In this document: positions 1 through 5,300 of the stretch, one piece after another
How the letters are laid out: each line of letters opens with the position of its first letter
Numbering within the stretch: position 1 is the first letter of the stretch
NCBI GenBank assembly: GCA_947454745.1
Contig: CANGMV010000096.1
Coordinates: forward strand, 1-5,300
From: Bacteroidota bacterium
Lineage (GTDB): Bacteria > Bacteroidota > Bacteroidia > Chitinophagales > Chitinophagaceae
Direction of reading: 5' to 3'
Length of the DNA stretch: 5,300 nt
Program-made: the position numbers and the translations under genes
Notes under the pieces: generated by a model
The model's database searches: none
Told to the model about the DNA's origin: nothing
The model's input: the letters and a program-made list of their open reading frames with translations, nothing else

Positions 1-10
1 GCATAAATTG

Positions 11-18
11 TATATTTG
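11..18 (+). promoter_or_regulatory. Possible -7 promoter element of the aldolase gene
   Basis: The bases TATATTTG match the Bacteroidota -7 consensus TAnnTTTG at every fixed position. They end 18 bases before the aldolase ATG, so a transcript starting a few bases downstream would have a leader of only about 10-14 nucleotides. The matching -33 element (TTTG or TTG, about 20 bases upstream) would lie outside the window, so only half of the promoter can be judged. In AT-rich DNA such a match can occur by chance. Confidence 0.33.
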
Positions 19-36
19 TTACTCAATAATTAAACT

Positions 37-1104
37 ATGAGCAAGTACAGATCAGGTGTTTTATTTGGCAAAGAATTAGAAGCTTTGTACAACGACGCAA
101 AAGCAAACAATTTTGCCATTCCAGCAGTTAATACTACAGGAACAGATACGATTAATGCAGCTATCGAAACTGCAGCAAAATTAAAATCTCCTATTATTAT
201 TCAATTCTCAAATGGCGGTGCGCAATTTATTGCAGGTAAAGGCATGCCAAATGACAATTTACAAGCCAATATTCAAGGTGCCATTGCAGGTGCTTTACAT
301 GTTCACCAAGTAGCTAAATATTACGACGTGCCGGTTGTTTTACATACCGACCACGCTGCTAAAAAATGGTTGCCATGGATTAGCGCTTTGATTGACGAAA
401 GCGAGAAATATTTCAAATTACACGGACAGCCATTGTTTAGTTCACATATGTTGGACTTATCCGAAGAGCCTATCGAAGAAAATATACAAACATCGGTTGA
501 ATTTTTCAAGCGTATGGCTCCATTAGGAATGGGTATCGAAATTGAATTAGGTGTGACAGGTGGCGAAGAAGATGGCGTTGACAACAGTGGTGTTGAAAAC
601 GATAAATTATACACACAACCCGAGCACGTAGCTTATGCTTATACTGAATTAGGCAAAGTAGGTAACTTATTTACGGTAGCTGCTGCATTTGGTAATGTGC
701 ACGGTGTATATAGCCCAGGTAATGTGGAATTAAAACCTGAAATTTTACACAATAGCCAATTACATATTGAGAAAACCTTAGGTACTGCTCCAAAACCAGT
801 ATACTTTGTATTCCATGGTGGATCTGGTTCTCCTCAAAATCAAATTAGAGAAGCCATCGGTTACGGTGCTATCAAAATGAATTTGGATACCGATTTACAA
901 TGGGCTTTCTGGGAAGGAATTTTAGGATACTACAAAAAAAATGAAGCTTATTTACAAACTCAATTGGGTAACCCTGAAGGAGCTGATAAGCCTAATAAAA
1001 AATACTACGATCCTAGAGTTTGGTTAAGAAAAGGAGAAGAGTCTTTTATAAAGAGATTAGAACAATCTTTTGAGGACTTAAACTGTATTAACAGAAACGC
1101 ATAA
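37..1104 (+). CDS. fbaA: Class II (type A) fructose-bisphosphate aldolase
   Basis: This is the zinc-dependent aldolase of glycolysis and gluconeogenesis. It splits fructose 1,6-bisphosphate into dihydroxyacetone phosphate and glyceraldehyde 3-phosphate, reversibly, in the cytosol. The 355 residues align almost end to end with the 359-residue E. coli FbaA at a constant offset of four. HTDHAAKK (103-110) holds the catalytic Asp105 and zinc ligand His106. EIELGVTGGEEDG (168-180) holds Glu170 and the catalytic Glu178. GNVHG has zinc ligand His222, and FHGGSGS has zinc ligand His260 followed by the phosphate-binding glycines. NLDTD (282-286) and the C-terminal YYDPRVWLR, with Arg327, complete the active site. 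All expected catalytic residues are present. The ATG at 37 gives the family's usual N-terminus; no Shine-Dalgarno precedes it, which is normal in Bacteroidota. A strong terminator follows 13 bases after the stop, so it is probably transcribed alone. The symbol fbaA follows E. coli; fba is equally used. Confidence 0.97.
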   Translation: MSKYRSGVLFGKELEALYNDAKANNFAIPAVNTTGTDTINAAIETAAKLKSPIIIQFSNGGAQFIAGKGMPNDNLQANIQGAIAGALHVHQVAKYYDVPVVLHTDHAAKKWLPWISALIDESEKYFKLHGQPLFSSHMLDLSEEPIEENIQTSVEFFKRMAPLGMGIEIELGVTGGEEDGVDNSGVENDKLYTQPEHVAYAYTELGKVGNLFTVAAAFGNVHGVYSPGNVELKPEILHNSQLHIEKTLGTAPKPVYFVFHGGSGSPQNQIREAIGYGAIKMNLDTDLQWAFWEGILGYYKKNEAYLQTQLGNPEGADKPNKKYYDPRVWLRKGEESFIKRLEQSFEDLNCINRNA

Positions 1105-1117
1105 ACAAAATTTTAAC

Positions 1118-1159
1118 ACAGCCACCCATTGTAATAAAGGGGTGGCTGTTATTTTTTTT
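1118..1159 (+). terminator. Intrinsic terminator after the aldolase gene
   Basis: A perfect 10-bp stem is formed by ACAGCCACCC (1118-1127) and GGGTGGCTGT (1140-1149), with a 12-base loop. It is followed by TA and a run of eight T (1152-1159). The GC-rich stem plus T-run is a textbook Rho-independent terminator on the plus strand. The opposite strand lacks a comparable T-run, so it works in one direction. It separates the aldolase from accD and implies that accD has its own promoter. Confidence 0.9.
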
Positions 1160-1202
1160 ATAAATTTATTGTAGTAACGATTGCTCACTTAAATGCCCCA
1201 CT

Positions 1203-2120
1203 ATGAGAAACAGAGAAGAAGATATTGAAGTGAATTTGACCGGTGACGAATCTACGAGTAATGAAACCGGTAAACCTAGATGGTTTAAGAGAATTAAAAG
1301 AGGTATTACTACTTCTACTGCCGACAAAAAAGAAACACCCGAAGGTTTATGGACTAAATGTCCTTCCTGTAACCATATTTGTACAAGCTCTGAATTAAAA
1401 GAGCATTTATACATTTGCACGAGTTGTAATTATCATCACCGTATTGGTAGTGATGAATATTTCGAAATGTTATTCGACGACCAAGTATACGAAGTACTTT
1501 ACGACAATATTGTAAGTAAAGATGCATTGAACTTTACCGATCTTAAAAATTATCAAAAACGTTTAGACGAAATACATTCTAAAACGGATTTAAAAGATTC
1601 CATGCGTGTTGGTGTGGGCAAAATGAATGGCGAAGGCTATGTAGTTGCCTGTATGGATTTTGAATTTATTGGAGGCTCATTAGGTAGTGTAATGGGTGAA
1701 AAATTTAGTCGTGCAGTTGATTATTGTATTGCGCACAAACTACCCTTTTTAGTAATCAGCAAAAGTGGTGGTGCACGTATGATGGAGAGTGCATTTAGCT
1801 TGATGCAATTGGCTAAAACAAGTGGTAAGCTATCTCAATTAAGTGATGCGAAATTACCTTTCATCTCCTTATTAACCGATCCTACCTTTGGTGGTATTTC
1901 GGCTAGCTTTGGTATGTTGGGTGATATAAATATAGCAGAGCCTGGCGCATTAATCGGATTTGCAGGCCCTAGGGTTATTAAAGAAACCATCAAAAAGGAT
2001 TTACCTGCAGGTTTCCAAAGAAGTGAATTTTTATTGGAACATGGGTTCCTCGATTTCATCGTAGATCGCAAGGAATTAAAGAATAAATTATCCGAAGTAG
2101 CCTTCTTATTCAGAAACTAA
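1203..2120 (+). CDS. accD: Acetyl-CoA carboxylase carboxyltransferase subunit beta
   Basis: AccD pairs with AccA to form the carboxyltransferase that moves the carboxyl group from biotin on AccB to acetyl-CoA, making malonyl-CoA for fatty-acid synthesis in the cytosol. The N-terminal zinc ribbon is visible as CPSC (Cys53, Cys56) and CTSC (Cys72, Cys75), spaced as in E. coli. The crotonase-fold core follows, with SGGARMMES (188-196), LTDPTFGGISASFGMLGD (224-241), the AEPGALIGFAGPRVI stretch (245-259) and GFQRSEFLLEHG near the end. At 305 residues the length equals E. coli AccD, but the zinc ribbon begins 26 residues later: the first roughly 24 residues are an acidic, polar extension before the usual WFKRIKRGI start region. 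The reading frame is open upstream to a stop at 1161, yet 1203 is its only plausible start codon, and the next in-frame Met lies past the zinc ribbon. No Shine-Dalgarno is seen. Confidence 0.96.
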   Translation: MRNREEDIEVNLTGDESTSNETGKPRWFKRIKRGITTSTADKKETPEGLWTKCPSCNHICTSSELKEHLYICTSCNYHHRIGSDEYFEMLFDDQVYEVLYDNIVSKDALNFTDLKNYQKRLDEIHSKTDLKDSMRVGVGKMNGEGYVVACMDFEFIGGSLGSVMGEKFSRAVDYCIAHKLPFLVISKSGGARMMESAFSLMQLAKTSGKLSQLSDAKLPFISLLTDPTFGGISASFGMLGDINIAEPGALIGFAGPRVIKETIKKDLPAGFQRSEFLLEHGFLDFIVDRKELKNKLSEVAFLFRN

Positions 2121-2129
2121 TCATTTCTA

Positions 2130-2161
2130 TTTCTTAACTAGGCATACTTATACTACTTTTG
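2130..2161 (+). promoter_or_regulatory. Possible smpB promoter overlapping the accD terminator
   Basis: TACTTTTG at 2154-2161 matches the Bacteroidota -7 consensus TAnnTTTG at every fixed position. Twenty bases upstream lies TTTC (2130-2133), a one-mismatch version of the -33 TTTG element at the usual spacing. A transcript would start at about 2165-2170, inside the left arm of the terminator hairpin, leaving a leader of about 25 bases before the smpB ATG. The reading is consensus-based; the weak -33 box and AT-rich setting keep confidence moderate. Confidence 0.42.
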
Positions 2162-2162
2162 T

Positions 2163-2192
2163 TGTCCCAGCCGAAAGACTGGGACATTTTTT
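2163..2192 (+). terminator. Terminator hairpin after accD, abutting the smpB start
   Basis: TGTCCCAG (2163-2170) pairs perfectly with CTGGGACA (2179-2186). The 8-base loop can close further through C2172-G2177 around a GAAA tetraloop, with one C-A mismatch. Six T (2187-2192) follow directly, and the smpB ATG is the very next base. Stem and T-run make a convincing Rho-independent terminator for accD, 42 bases past its stop codon. In any read-through transcript the same hairpin would sit immediately in front of the smpB start codon and could hinder initiation. Confidence 0.8.
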
Positions 2193-2657
2193 ATGGCGAA
2201 ATCAAAAGCATTACCAGCTAAAGAATTAAATAATAGGCAAGCCTATTTTAATTACAACATAGAGGACAAATATGTTGCTGGGATGGTATTGCTTGGCACT
2301 GAAGTTAAATCGATACGAGAAGGCAAGGTAAGTTTTAATGATTCCTTCTGCTTTTTTGATCGAGGTGAATTATGGGTGCGCAGTTTATACATTAATGCAT
2401 ACTCTCATGGTTCTGCTAATAATCACATTGAAGTACACGATCGTAAATTACTTTTAGAAAAAAGAGAACTAAAAAAGATCGAAGCCAAGGTTAAAGAAAA
2501 AGGCTTCACCATTGTACCCCTTCGTATTTTCTTTAACGAAAAGCATTACGCTAAATTGGAAATCGGGATTGGCAAGGGTAAAAAAGAATTCGACAAAAGA
2601 GAGACCATTAAAAATCGTGATGTAGACAAAGAAATTAAGCGTTTATTGAAAAGATAA
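2193..2657 (+). CDS. smpB: SsrA (tmRNA)-binding protein SmpB
   Basis: SmpB is the small cytosolic RNA-binding partner of tmRNA. It brings tmRNA to ribosomes stalled on broken messages so that the nascent chain is tagged for degradation and the ribosome is freed. The 154 residues are close to the 160 of E. coli SmpB. Family landmarks are in order: the N-terminal NNRQAYFNYNIEDKYVAG, then GTEVKSIREGK (35-45) and SFNDSF of the OB-fold barrel, HDRKLLLEKREL (82-93), and IGKGKKEFDKRETIK (126-140). The basic C-terminal tail (KEIKRLLKR) is the part that in the family inserts into the empty mRNA channel near the decoding centre. The ATG at 2193 is supported because the next Met (residue 31) would remove conserved residues. 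There is no Shine-Dalgarno; the start follows directly on a terminator T-run. The tmRNA gene itself is not in this window. Confidence 0.96.
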   Translation: MAKSKALPAKELNNRQAYFNYNIEDKYVAGMVLLGTEVKSIREGKVSFNDSFCFFDRGELWVRSLYINAYSHGSANNHIEVHDRKLLLEKRELKKIEAKVKEKGFTIVPLRIFFNEKHYAKLEIGIGKGKKEFDKRETIKNRDVDKEIKRLLKR

Positions 2658-2670
2658 TATTTTCAATAAA
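2642..2670. repeat. AT-rich inverted repeat spanning the smpB stop codon
   Basis: TTTATTGAAAA (2642-2652) and TTTTCAATAAA (2660-2670) are perfect 11-base inverted copies around the 7-base spacer GATAATA. The left arm is made from the last smpB codons and the stop codon TAA (2655-2657) lies in the loop. It sits at the junction of convergent genes, so it may serve as a 3' end or message-stabilising hairpin. It has only one G-C pair per stem and no T-run beyond the right arm on either strand, so it is not a standard terminator. The bases from 2671 to 2717 show nothing further of note. Confidence 0.6.
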
Positions 2671-2717
2671 TAATTTGAATTCCCAAATACAATTAGAGCT
2701 ATAATTTTAGCATTTAA

Positions 2718-3134
2718 TTACTGATACTTTGTTTTATTTTCCTGCTTGTAATTTAACTGTTCTGCTAATGCATCCGGATGCGGTTTGTGTGTTGTAGCAT
2801 AAGCAACACCTAGTAGCGCTGCAAATATCCCAAAGGACCAGGCTAATTCTTTTCCTATTAACCAATATCCCCAAATTTGATTGATTGCGGCCTTTTCCGG
2901 ATGACTTAATTCATAAATCACTTCGGTCTGCTGCCCTATTTTATTCGCATACAATTGCTTGTCTAATTTTAACACATACGGCTTTCCAAACTCAGTATAT
3001 AGCGCCGCCACAGCATCACCTTGTGCTACTATTGTTGCTGGTGCTGTCTCACTATCCACATAATCTGGCACTCTACTGTAAGGCAGGTAAATCAAAAAGC
3101 AGACAACAAATAATATTATAGAGGACTTTATCAT
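2718..3134 (-). CDS. Small membrane protein with DUF3592-like core
   Basis: The function is not known. From the ATG at 3134 it has 138 residues: an N-terminal hydrophobic helix (about 4-18), a polar region of roughly 75 residues, a second hydrophobic helix (about 97-112, ending AALLGVAYATT), and a short polar tail rich in Lys, Gln and Asn. The middle part reads as a DUF3592-type domain: an ATIVAQGDAV strand, FGKPYVLKL, then IGQQTEVIYELSHPEKAAI followed by an aromatic IWGYW just before the second helix. Such proteins carry a small beta domain between two helices, here predicted to face the periplasm. The frame extends six codons upstream to a GTG at 3152, but AGGAG (3156-3152 on the minus strand) overlaps that GTG and cannot serve it, so I prefer the ATG; AGGAG is 17 bases from the ATG, too far to be a normal binding site. 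It lies downstream of smc on the same strand, beyond a terminator, so joint transcription is doubtful. Confidence 0.72.
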   Translation of the reverse strand: MIKSSIILFVVCFLIYLPYSRVPDYVDSETAPATIVAQGDAVAALYTEFGKPYVLKLDKQLYANKIGQQTEVIYELSHPEKAAINQIWGYWLIGKELAWSFGIFAALLGVAYATTHKPHPDALAEQLNYKQENKTKYQ

Positions 3135-3160
3135 AAATATATTAAGGAACACTCCTAATT

Positions 3161-3195
3161 AAAAAGAGCCCCTAGTATTGCTACCAAGGACTCTT
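3161..3195 (-). terminator. Intrinsic terminator after smc
   Basis: Read on the minus strand, AAGAGTCCTTGGTA (3195-3182) pairs with TACTAGGGGCTCTT (3177-3164) in a 14-bp stem that includes three G-U pairs. The loop is GCAA, a stable GNRA tetraloop. A run of five T (3165-3161) closes the structure, its first two bases also pairing in the stem. It lies 23 bases after the smc stop codon and before the downstream membrane-protein gene. The opposite strand has no T-run, so it acts on the minus strand only. Confidence 0.84.
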
Positions 3196-3218
3196 AAAGC
3201 TACTTTATTAATAAATGA

Positions 3219-5300
3219 TTAATTGCTTAAACTTCTAAAATCCACAGGAACCAATTTACTTACACCAGGCTCTTGCATGGTTACACCGTAAATAACATCC
3301 ACTGCACTCATGGTTTGTTTATTGTGCGTTACAATAATGAACTGAGAGTTATCAGAGAACTTCTGAATCATTTGCGTGAACTTGCCTACGTTGGCATCAT
3401 CCAATGGCGCATCCACCTCATCCAAAATACAGAATGGTGCTGGCTTGATTAAGTAGATCGCAAACAACATTGCAGTTGCAGTTAAAGTACGCTCTCCTCC
3501 TGATAACTGTGTAATAGATGATGGACGCTTACCCTTAGGTTTCGCTACAATCTCTACAGCAGTTTCAGCTAAATTATCTGGATCCACTAATACCAAGTCA
3601 CAAGAATCTTCTTCCGTAAATAAGGCCTTGAATACTTTTTGGAAATTTTCTCTCGCGGTATTATAAGTTTCTAAGAAGGCTTGGTTGGCTGTTGCTTCTA
3701 CTTCTTGAATGGTTTGCAATAAACTTTCTTTCGCAGTTACTAGGTCGTTCTTTTGTTCTAAGATAAAATCGTAACGCTTTTTCATTTCGGTGTAGGCTTC
3801 AATTGCTGTTGGATTCACTTCACCCATATTCTCTAAACGCTTTTTCATCTTCTCAGCGCTTACTTGCAATTCTTCCAAAGTCTCTTCAGTTTGACGACCT
3901 TTATCCAACACTTCTTCTAACTCCACTTTAAACTCAACGCTTAAACGTTCTTTCATTCCAGACAACTGCAATTTCAAATTGTTCAACTTGTCTTTGATCT
4001 CAGTAATCAATTGATCTACTAATTCTTTAGACTTGATTTGCAATCTTACTGCACTTTCTTTTTCTTGAAGATCGTTACGTAATGTATAATAAGCTTGATC
4101 GGCTTCGTTTAATTTTAATTCTTCTTCCTCTTTTGTTTTAATCAAGTCCACCAACGCAGCTTCGATTTGCGCCAATTGCTCCTTGCTTTCCACAATCGCT
4201 GTAGAGGCTTCAGTTAATTGTGCTGAATTGCTTTGAATTTGTGCGTGTAAATCATTTAATTGATTTTCCTTAAACACCACTTCTTGTTGTAGGGACTCAA
4301 TCTTACTTTGTTGTTTTGTCAACTGCAAATTCATTTCATTGAATTCACCCGATGCCAAATGGTAAGCTTGCTCGGCTGCTTGGTATGCTAATTCAATGGC
4401 TTCCAATTTAGCCTGTGTTTCGTGTAAAGAAAGATTCAATGCTTCAAGTGCAACACGCGTATCCGCTATTGCAGCATGTTCTTCCTCCACCTTTGCAGCA
4501 TACTCCGCTAATTTAGTTACTGCATTCGCTTGTGCCGATTGCAGGTTTTCTAAACGGTTCTTATTTGCAAAAACTTCGTTAATTAAAGTATTGATAGATT
4601 GCTCGGTAGAACGAATCTCATTTTCTTTTAATTGTTCGTTAAATACTAATACAGAATTATGTTGTTCTTGGATTTGATCTTTTAATACATTCACCACTTT
4701 TTCTTGTGCTTGAATATCTTCTAGTAATTTTTCCAAGTTTTTAGCACGTCCAATTTTCTTTCCTTCAAATAATCCTACGCTACCTCCAGTTAAAGTAAAT
4801 TTACCTTTTACATATTTACCCGACTTCTCTAAAATCACGCCAGTAGAATTGATTTCTAATGCAGCTTCATTTTCAGCTATAAATACATTGCCTAATAAAT
4901 GATTTGCTAATGCAGCATATTTAGGATCTATTTCAATTACAGATAATGCAGCAATGGTATTTGACGGAGCAGCCTCCGCTTTAGCACCACTTAATTGATC
5001 TAATAAGAAGAAGTTTGCTTTTCCTTTTTTGTTTTCGTCTAACAAATGAACTGCCTGCATTCCTTCTTTTAAATTATTCACCACATAGTAGTTCAAATAG
5101 GGCTCTAATACATTCTCAACAGCAGTTCTATATTGCTCTTGTACATATAAAATATCTGATAAAATGGGTGCTTCATGATTCCATCCCGTATTCTTATGCA
5201 AAAACTTAACACTCTCAGGATATCCTTCCATTGAGTCCACCAAGCTCTTTAATAAATCATACTCGTTTTTCTTAGCATCCAAAATTCTTGTTTGATCCGC
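3219..5300 (-). CDS. smc: Chromosome segregation protein SMC, hinge and C-terminal part
   Basis: SMC is the ring-forming ATPase of bacterial condensin; with ScpA and ScpB it organises and helps segregate the nucleoid. Only the C-terminal 693 residues are in the window. The frame stays open to the right edge, so the TTG at 5282 is internal and not a start. Numbering from that TTG, the hinge dimerisation domain covers about 30-175 (VENVLEPYLNYYVV, then LTGGSVGLFEGKKIGR). A long Glu/Gln/Lys/Leu-rich coiled coil follows to about 485. The C-terminal head begins at GEVNPTAIEAY (487). It shows the ABC signature LSGGERT (593-599), Walker B FCILDE (Asp621, Glu622), the D-loop (Asp628) and the switch His653 in VTHNK. 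The Walker A half lies outside; a full protein near 1180 residues would need about 490 more. The variant KALFTEEDSCDLVL, where many SMCs have a glycine pair, and the FCILDEVDAPLDDANV block look typical of Bacteroidota. No damage is visible. Confidence 0.96.
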   Translation of the reverse strand, partial: ADQTRILDAKKNEYDLLKSLVDSMEGYPESVKFLHKNTGWNHEAPILSDILYVQEQYRTAVENVLEPYLNYYVVNNLKEGMQAVHLLDENKKGKANFFLLDQLSGAKAEAAPSNTIAALSVIEIDPKYAALANHLLGNVFIAENEAALEINSTGVILEKSGKYVKGKFTLTGGSVGLFEGKKIGRAKNLEKLLEDIQAQEKVVNVLKDQIQEQHNSVLVFNEQLKENEIRSTEQSINTLINEVFANKNRLENLQSAQANAVTKLAEYAAKVEEEHAAIADTRVALEALNLSLHETQAKLEAIELAYQAAEQAYHLASGEFNEMNLQLTKQQSKIESLQQEVVFKENQLNDLHAQIQSNSAQLTEASTAIVESKEQLAQIEAALVDLIKTKEEEELKLNEADQAYYTLRNDLQEKESAVRLQIKSKELVDQLITEIKDKLNNLKLQLSGMKERLSVEFKVELEEVLDKGRQTEETLEELQVSAEKMKKRLENMGEVNPTAIEAYTEMKKRYDFILEQKNDLVTAKESLLQTIQEVEATANQAFLETYNTARENFQKVFKALFTEEDSCDLVLVDPDNLAETAVEIVAKPKGKRPSSITQLSGGERTLTATAMLFAIYLIKPAPFCILDEVDAPLDDANVGKFTQMIQKFSDNSQFIIVTHNKQTMSAVDVIYGVTMQEPGVSKLVPVDFRSLSN

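Noticed and set aside
1161..1168. TAAATTTA before accD as a -7 promoter element
   Set aside because: It matches TAnnTTTG except for the last base, but it sits directly behind the terminator T-run with no -33-like element at the right spacing. AccD must have a promoter nearby, yet I cannot place it with confidence.
1193..1228. Short upstream reading frame beginning ATGCCCCAC, overlapping the accD start
   Set aside because: It is 11 codons plus a stop in another frame, with no sign of a ribosome site and nothing recognisable in its peptide; likely chance.
2673..2688. Small inverted repeat ATTTG / CAAAT in the convergent gap
   Set aside because: Five mostly A-T pairs with no T-run; such repeats are expected by chance in this AT-rich sequence.
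2885..3121. 78-codon plus-strand reading frame opposite the membrane-protein gene
   Set aside because: Low-complexity Leu/His-rich translation with no recognisable motif; it is an antisense shadow of the gene on the other strand. The same applies to the open frames opposite the aldolase, accD and smc.
5280..5282. TTG as start codon of a 687-residue SMC-like protein
   Set aside because: The frame continues without a stop to the window edge, and the protein starts in the middle of the SMC arm just before the hinge; the gene is simply cut by the window.
1..5300. A mobile element, defence system, CRISPR array or other new multi-gene system
   Set aside because: I saw no direct-repeat arrays, transposase, integrase, attachment-like repeats or toxin-antitoxin pairs. 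All but one gene is a recognisable housekeeping gene and the base composition looks even throughout.

Overview
The window reads as ordinary core chromosome of an AT-rich member of the Bacteroidota. The lineage call rests on three things. The SMC head contains the stretches KPKGKRP, LSGGERTLTATAML and FCILDEVDAPLDDANV, which resemble Bacteroidota SMC proteins. There is no usable Shine-Dalgarno sequence before the genes. Two sites match the TAnnTTTG -7 promoter element of this phylum. A Chitinophagaceae-like member is my best guess, but this is from memory of sequence style and not from a search.

Layout, plus strand: a class IIa fructose-bisphosphate aldolase (37-1104), an intrinsic terminator (1118-1159), the carboxyltransferase beta subunit of acetyl-CoA carboxylase, accD (1203-2120), a second terminator hairpin whose T-run touches the next start codon (2163-2192), and smpB (2193-2657). 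Convergent to these on the minus strand lie the C-terminal part of smc, entering from the right edge (5300 down to 3219), its terminator (3195-3161), and a small two-helix membrane protein with a DUF3592-like core (3134-2718). The roughly 60-base convergent gap holds an AT-rich inverted repeat that starts inside smpB and loops out its stop codon.

The genes do not form one pathway: aldolase is central carbon metabolism, AccD begins fatty-acid synthesis, SmpB rescues stalled ribosomes with tmRNA, and SMC organises the chromosome. A hairpin after almost every gene suggests mostly single-gene transcription units. There are no tRNA or rRNA genes, CRISPR arrays, insertion sequences or signs of recent transfer that I can see. 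I found no candidate for a new biological system. The most interesting points are small: a promoter-like element overlapping the accD/smpB terminator, the hairpin around the smpB stop codon, the N-terminal extension of AccD, and the uncharacterised membrane protein.
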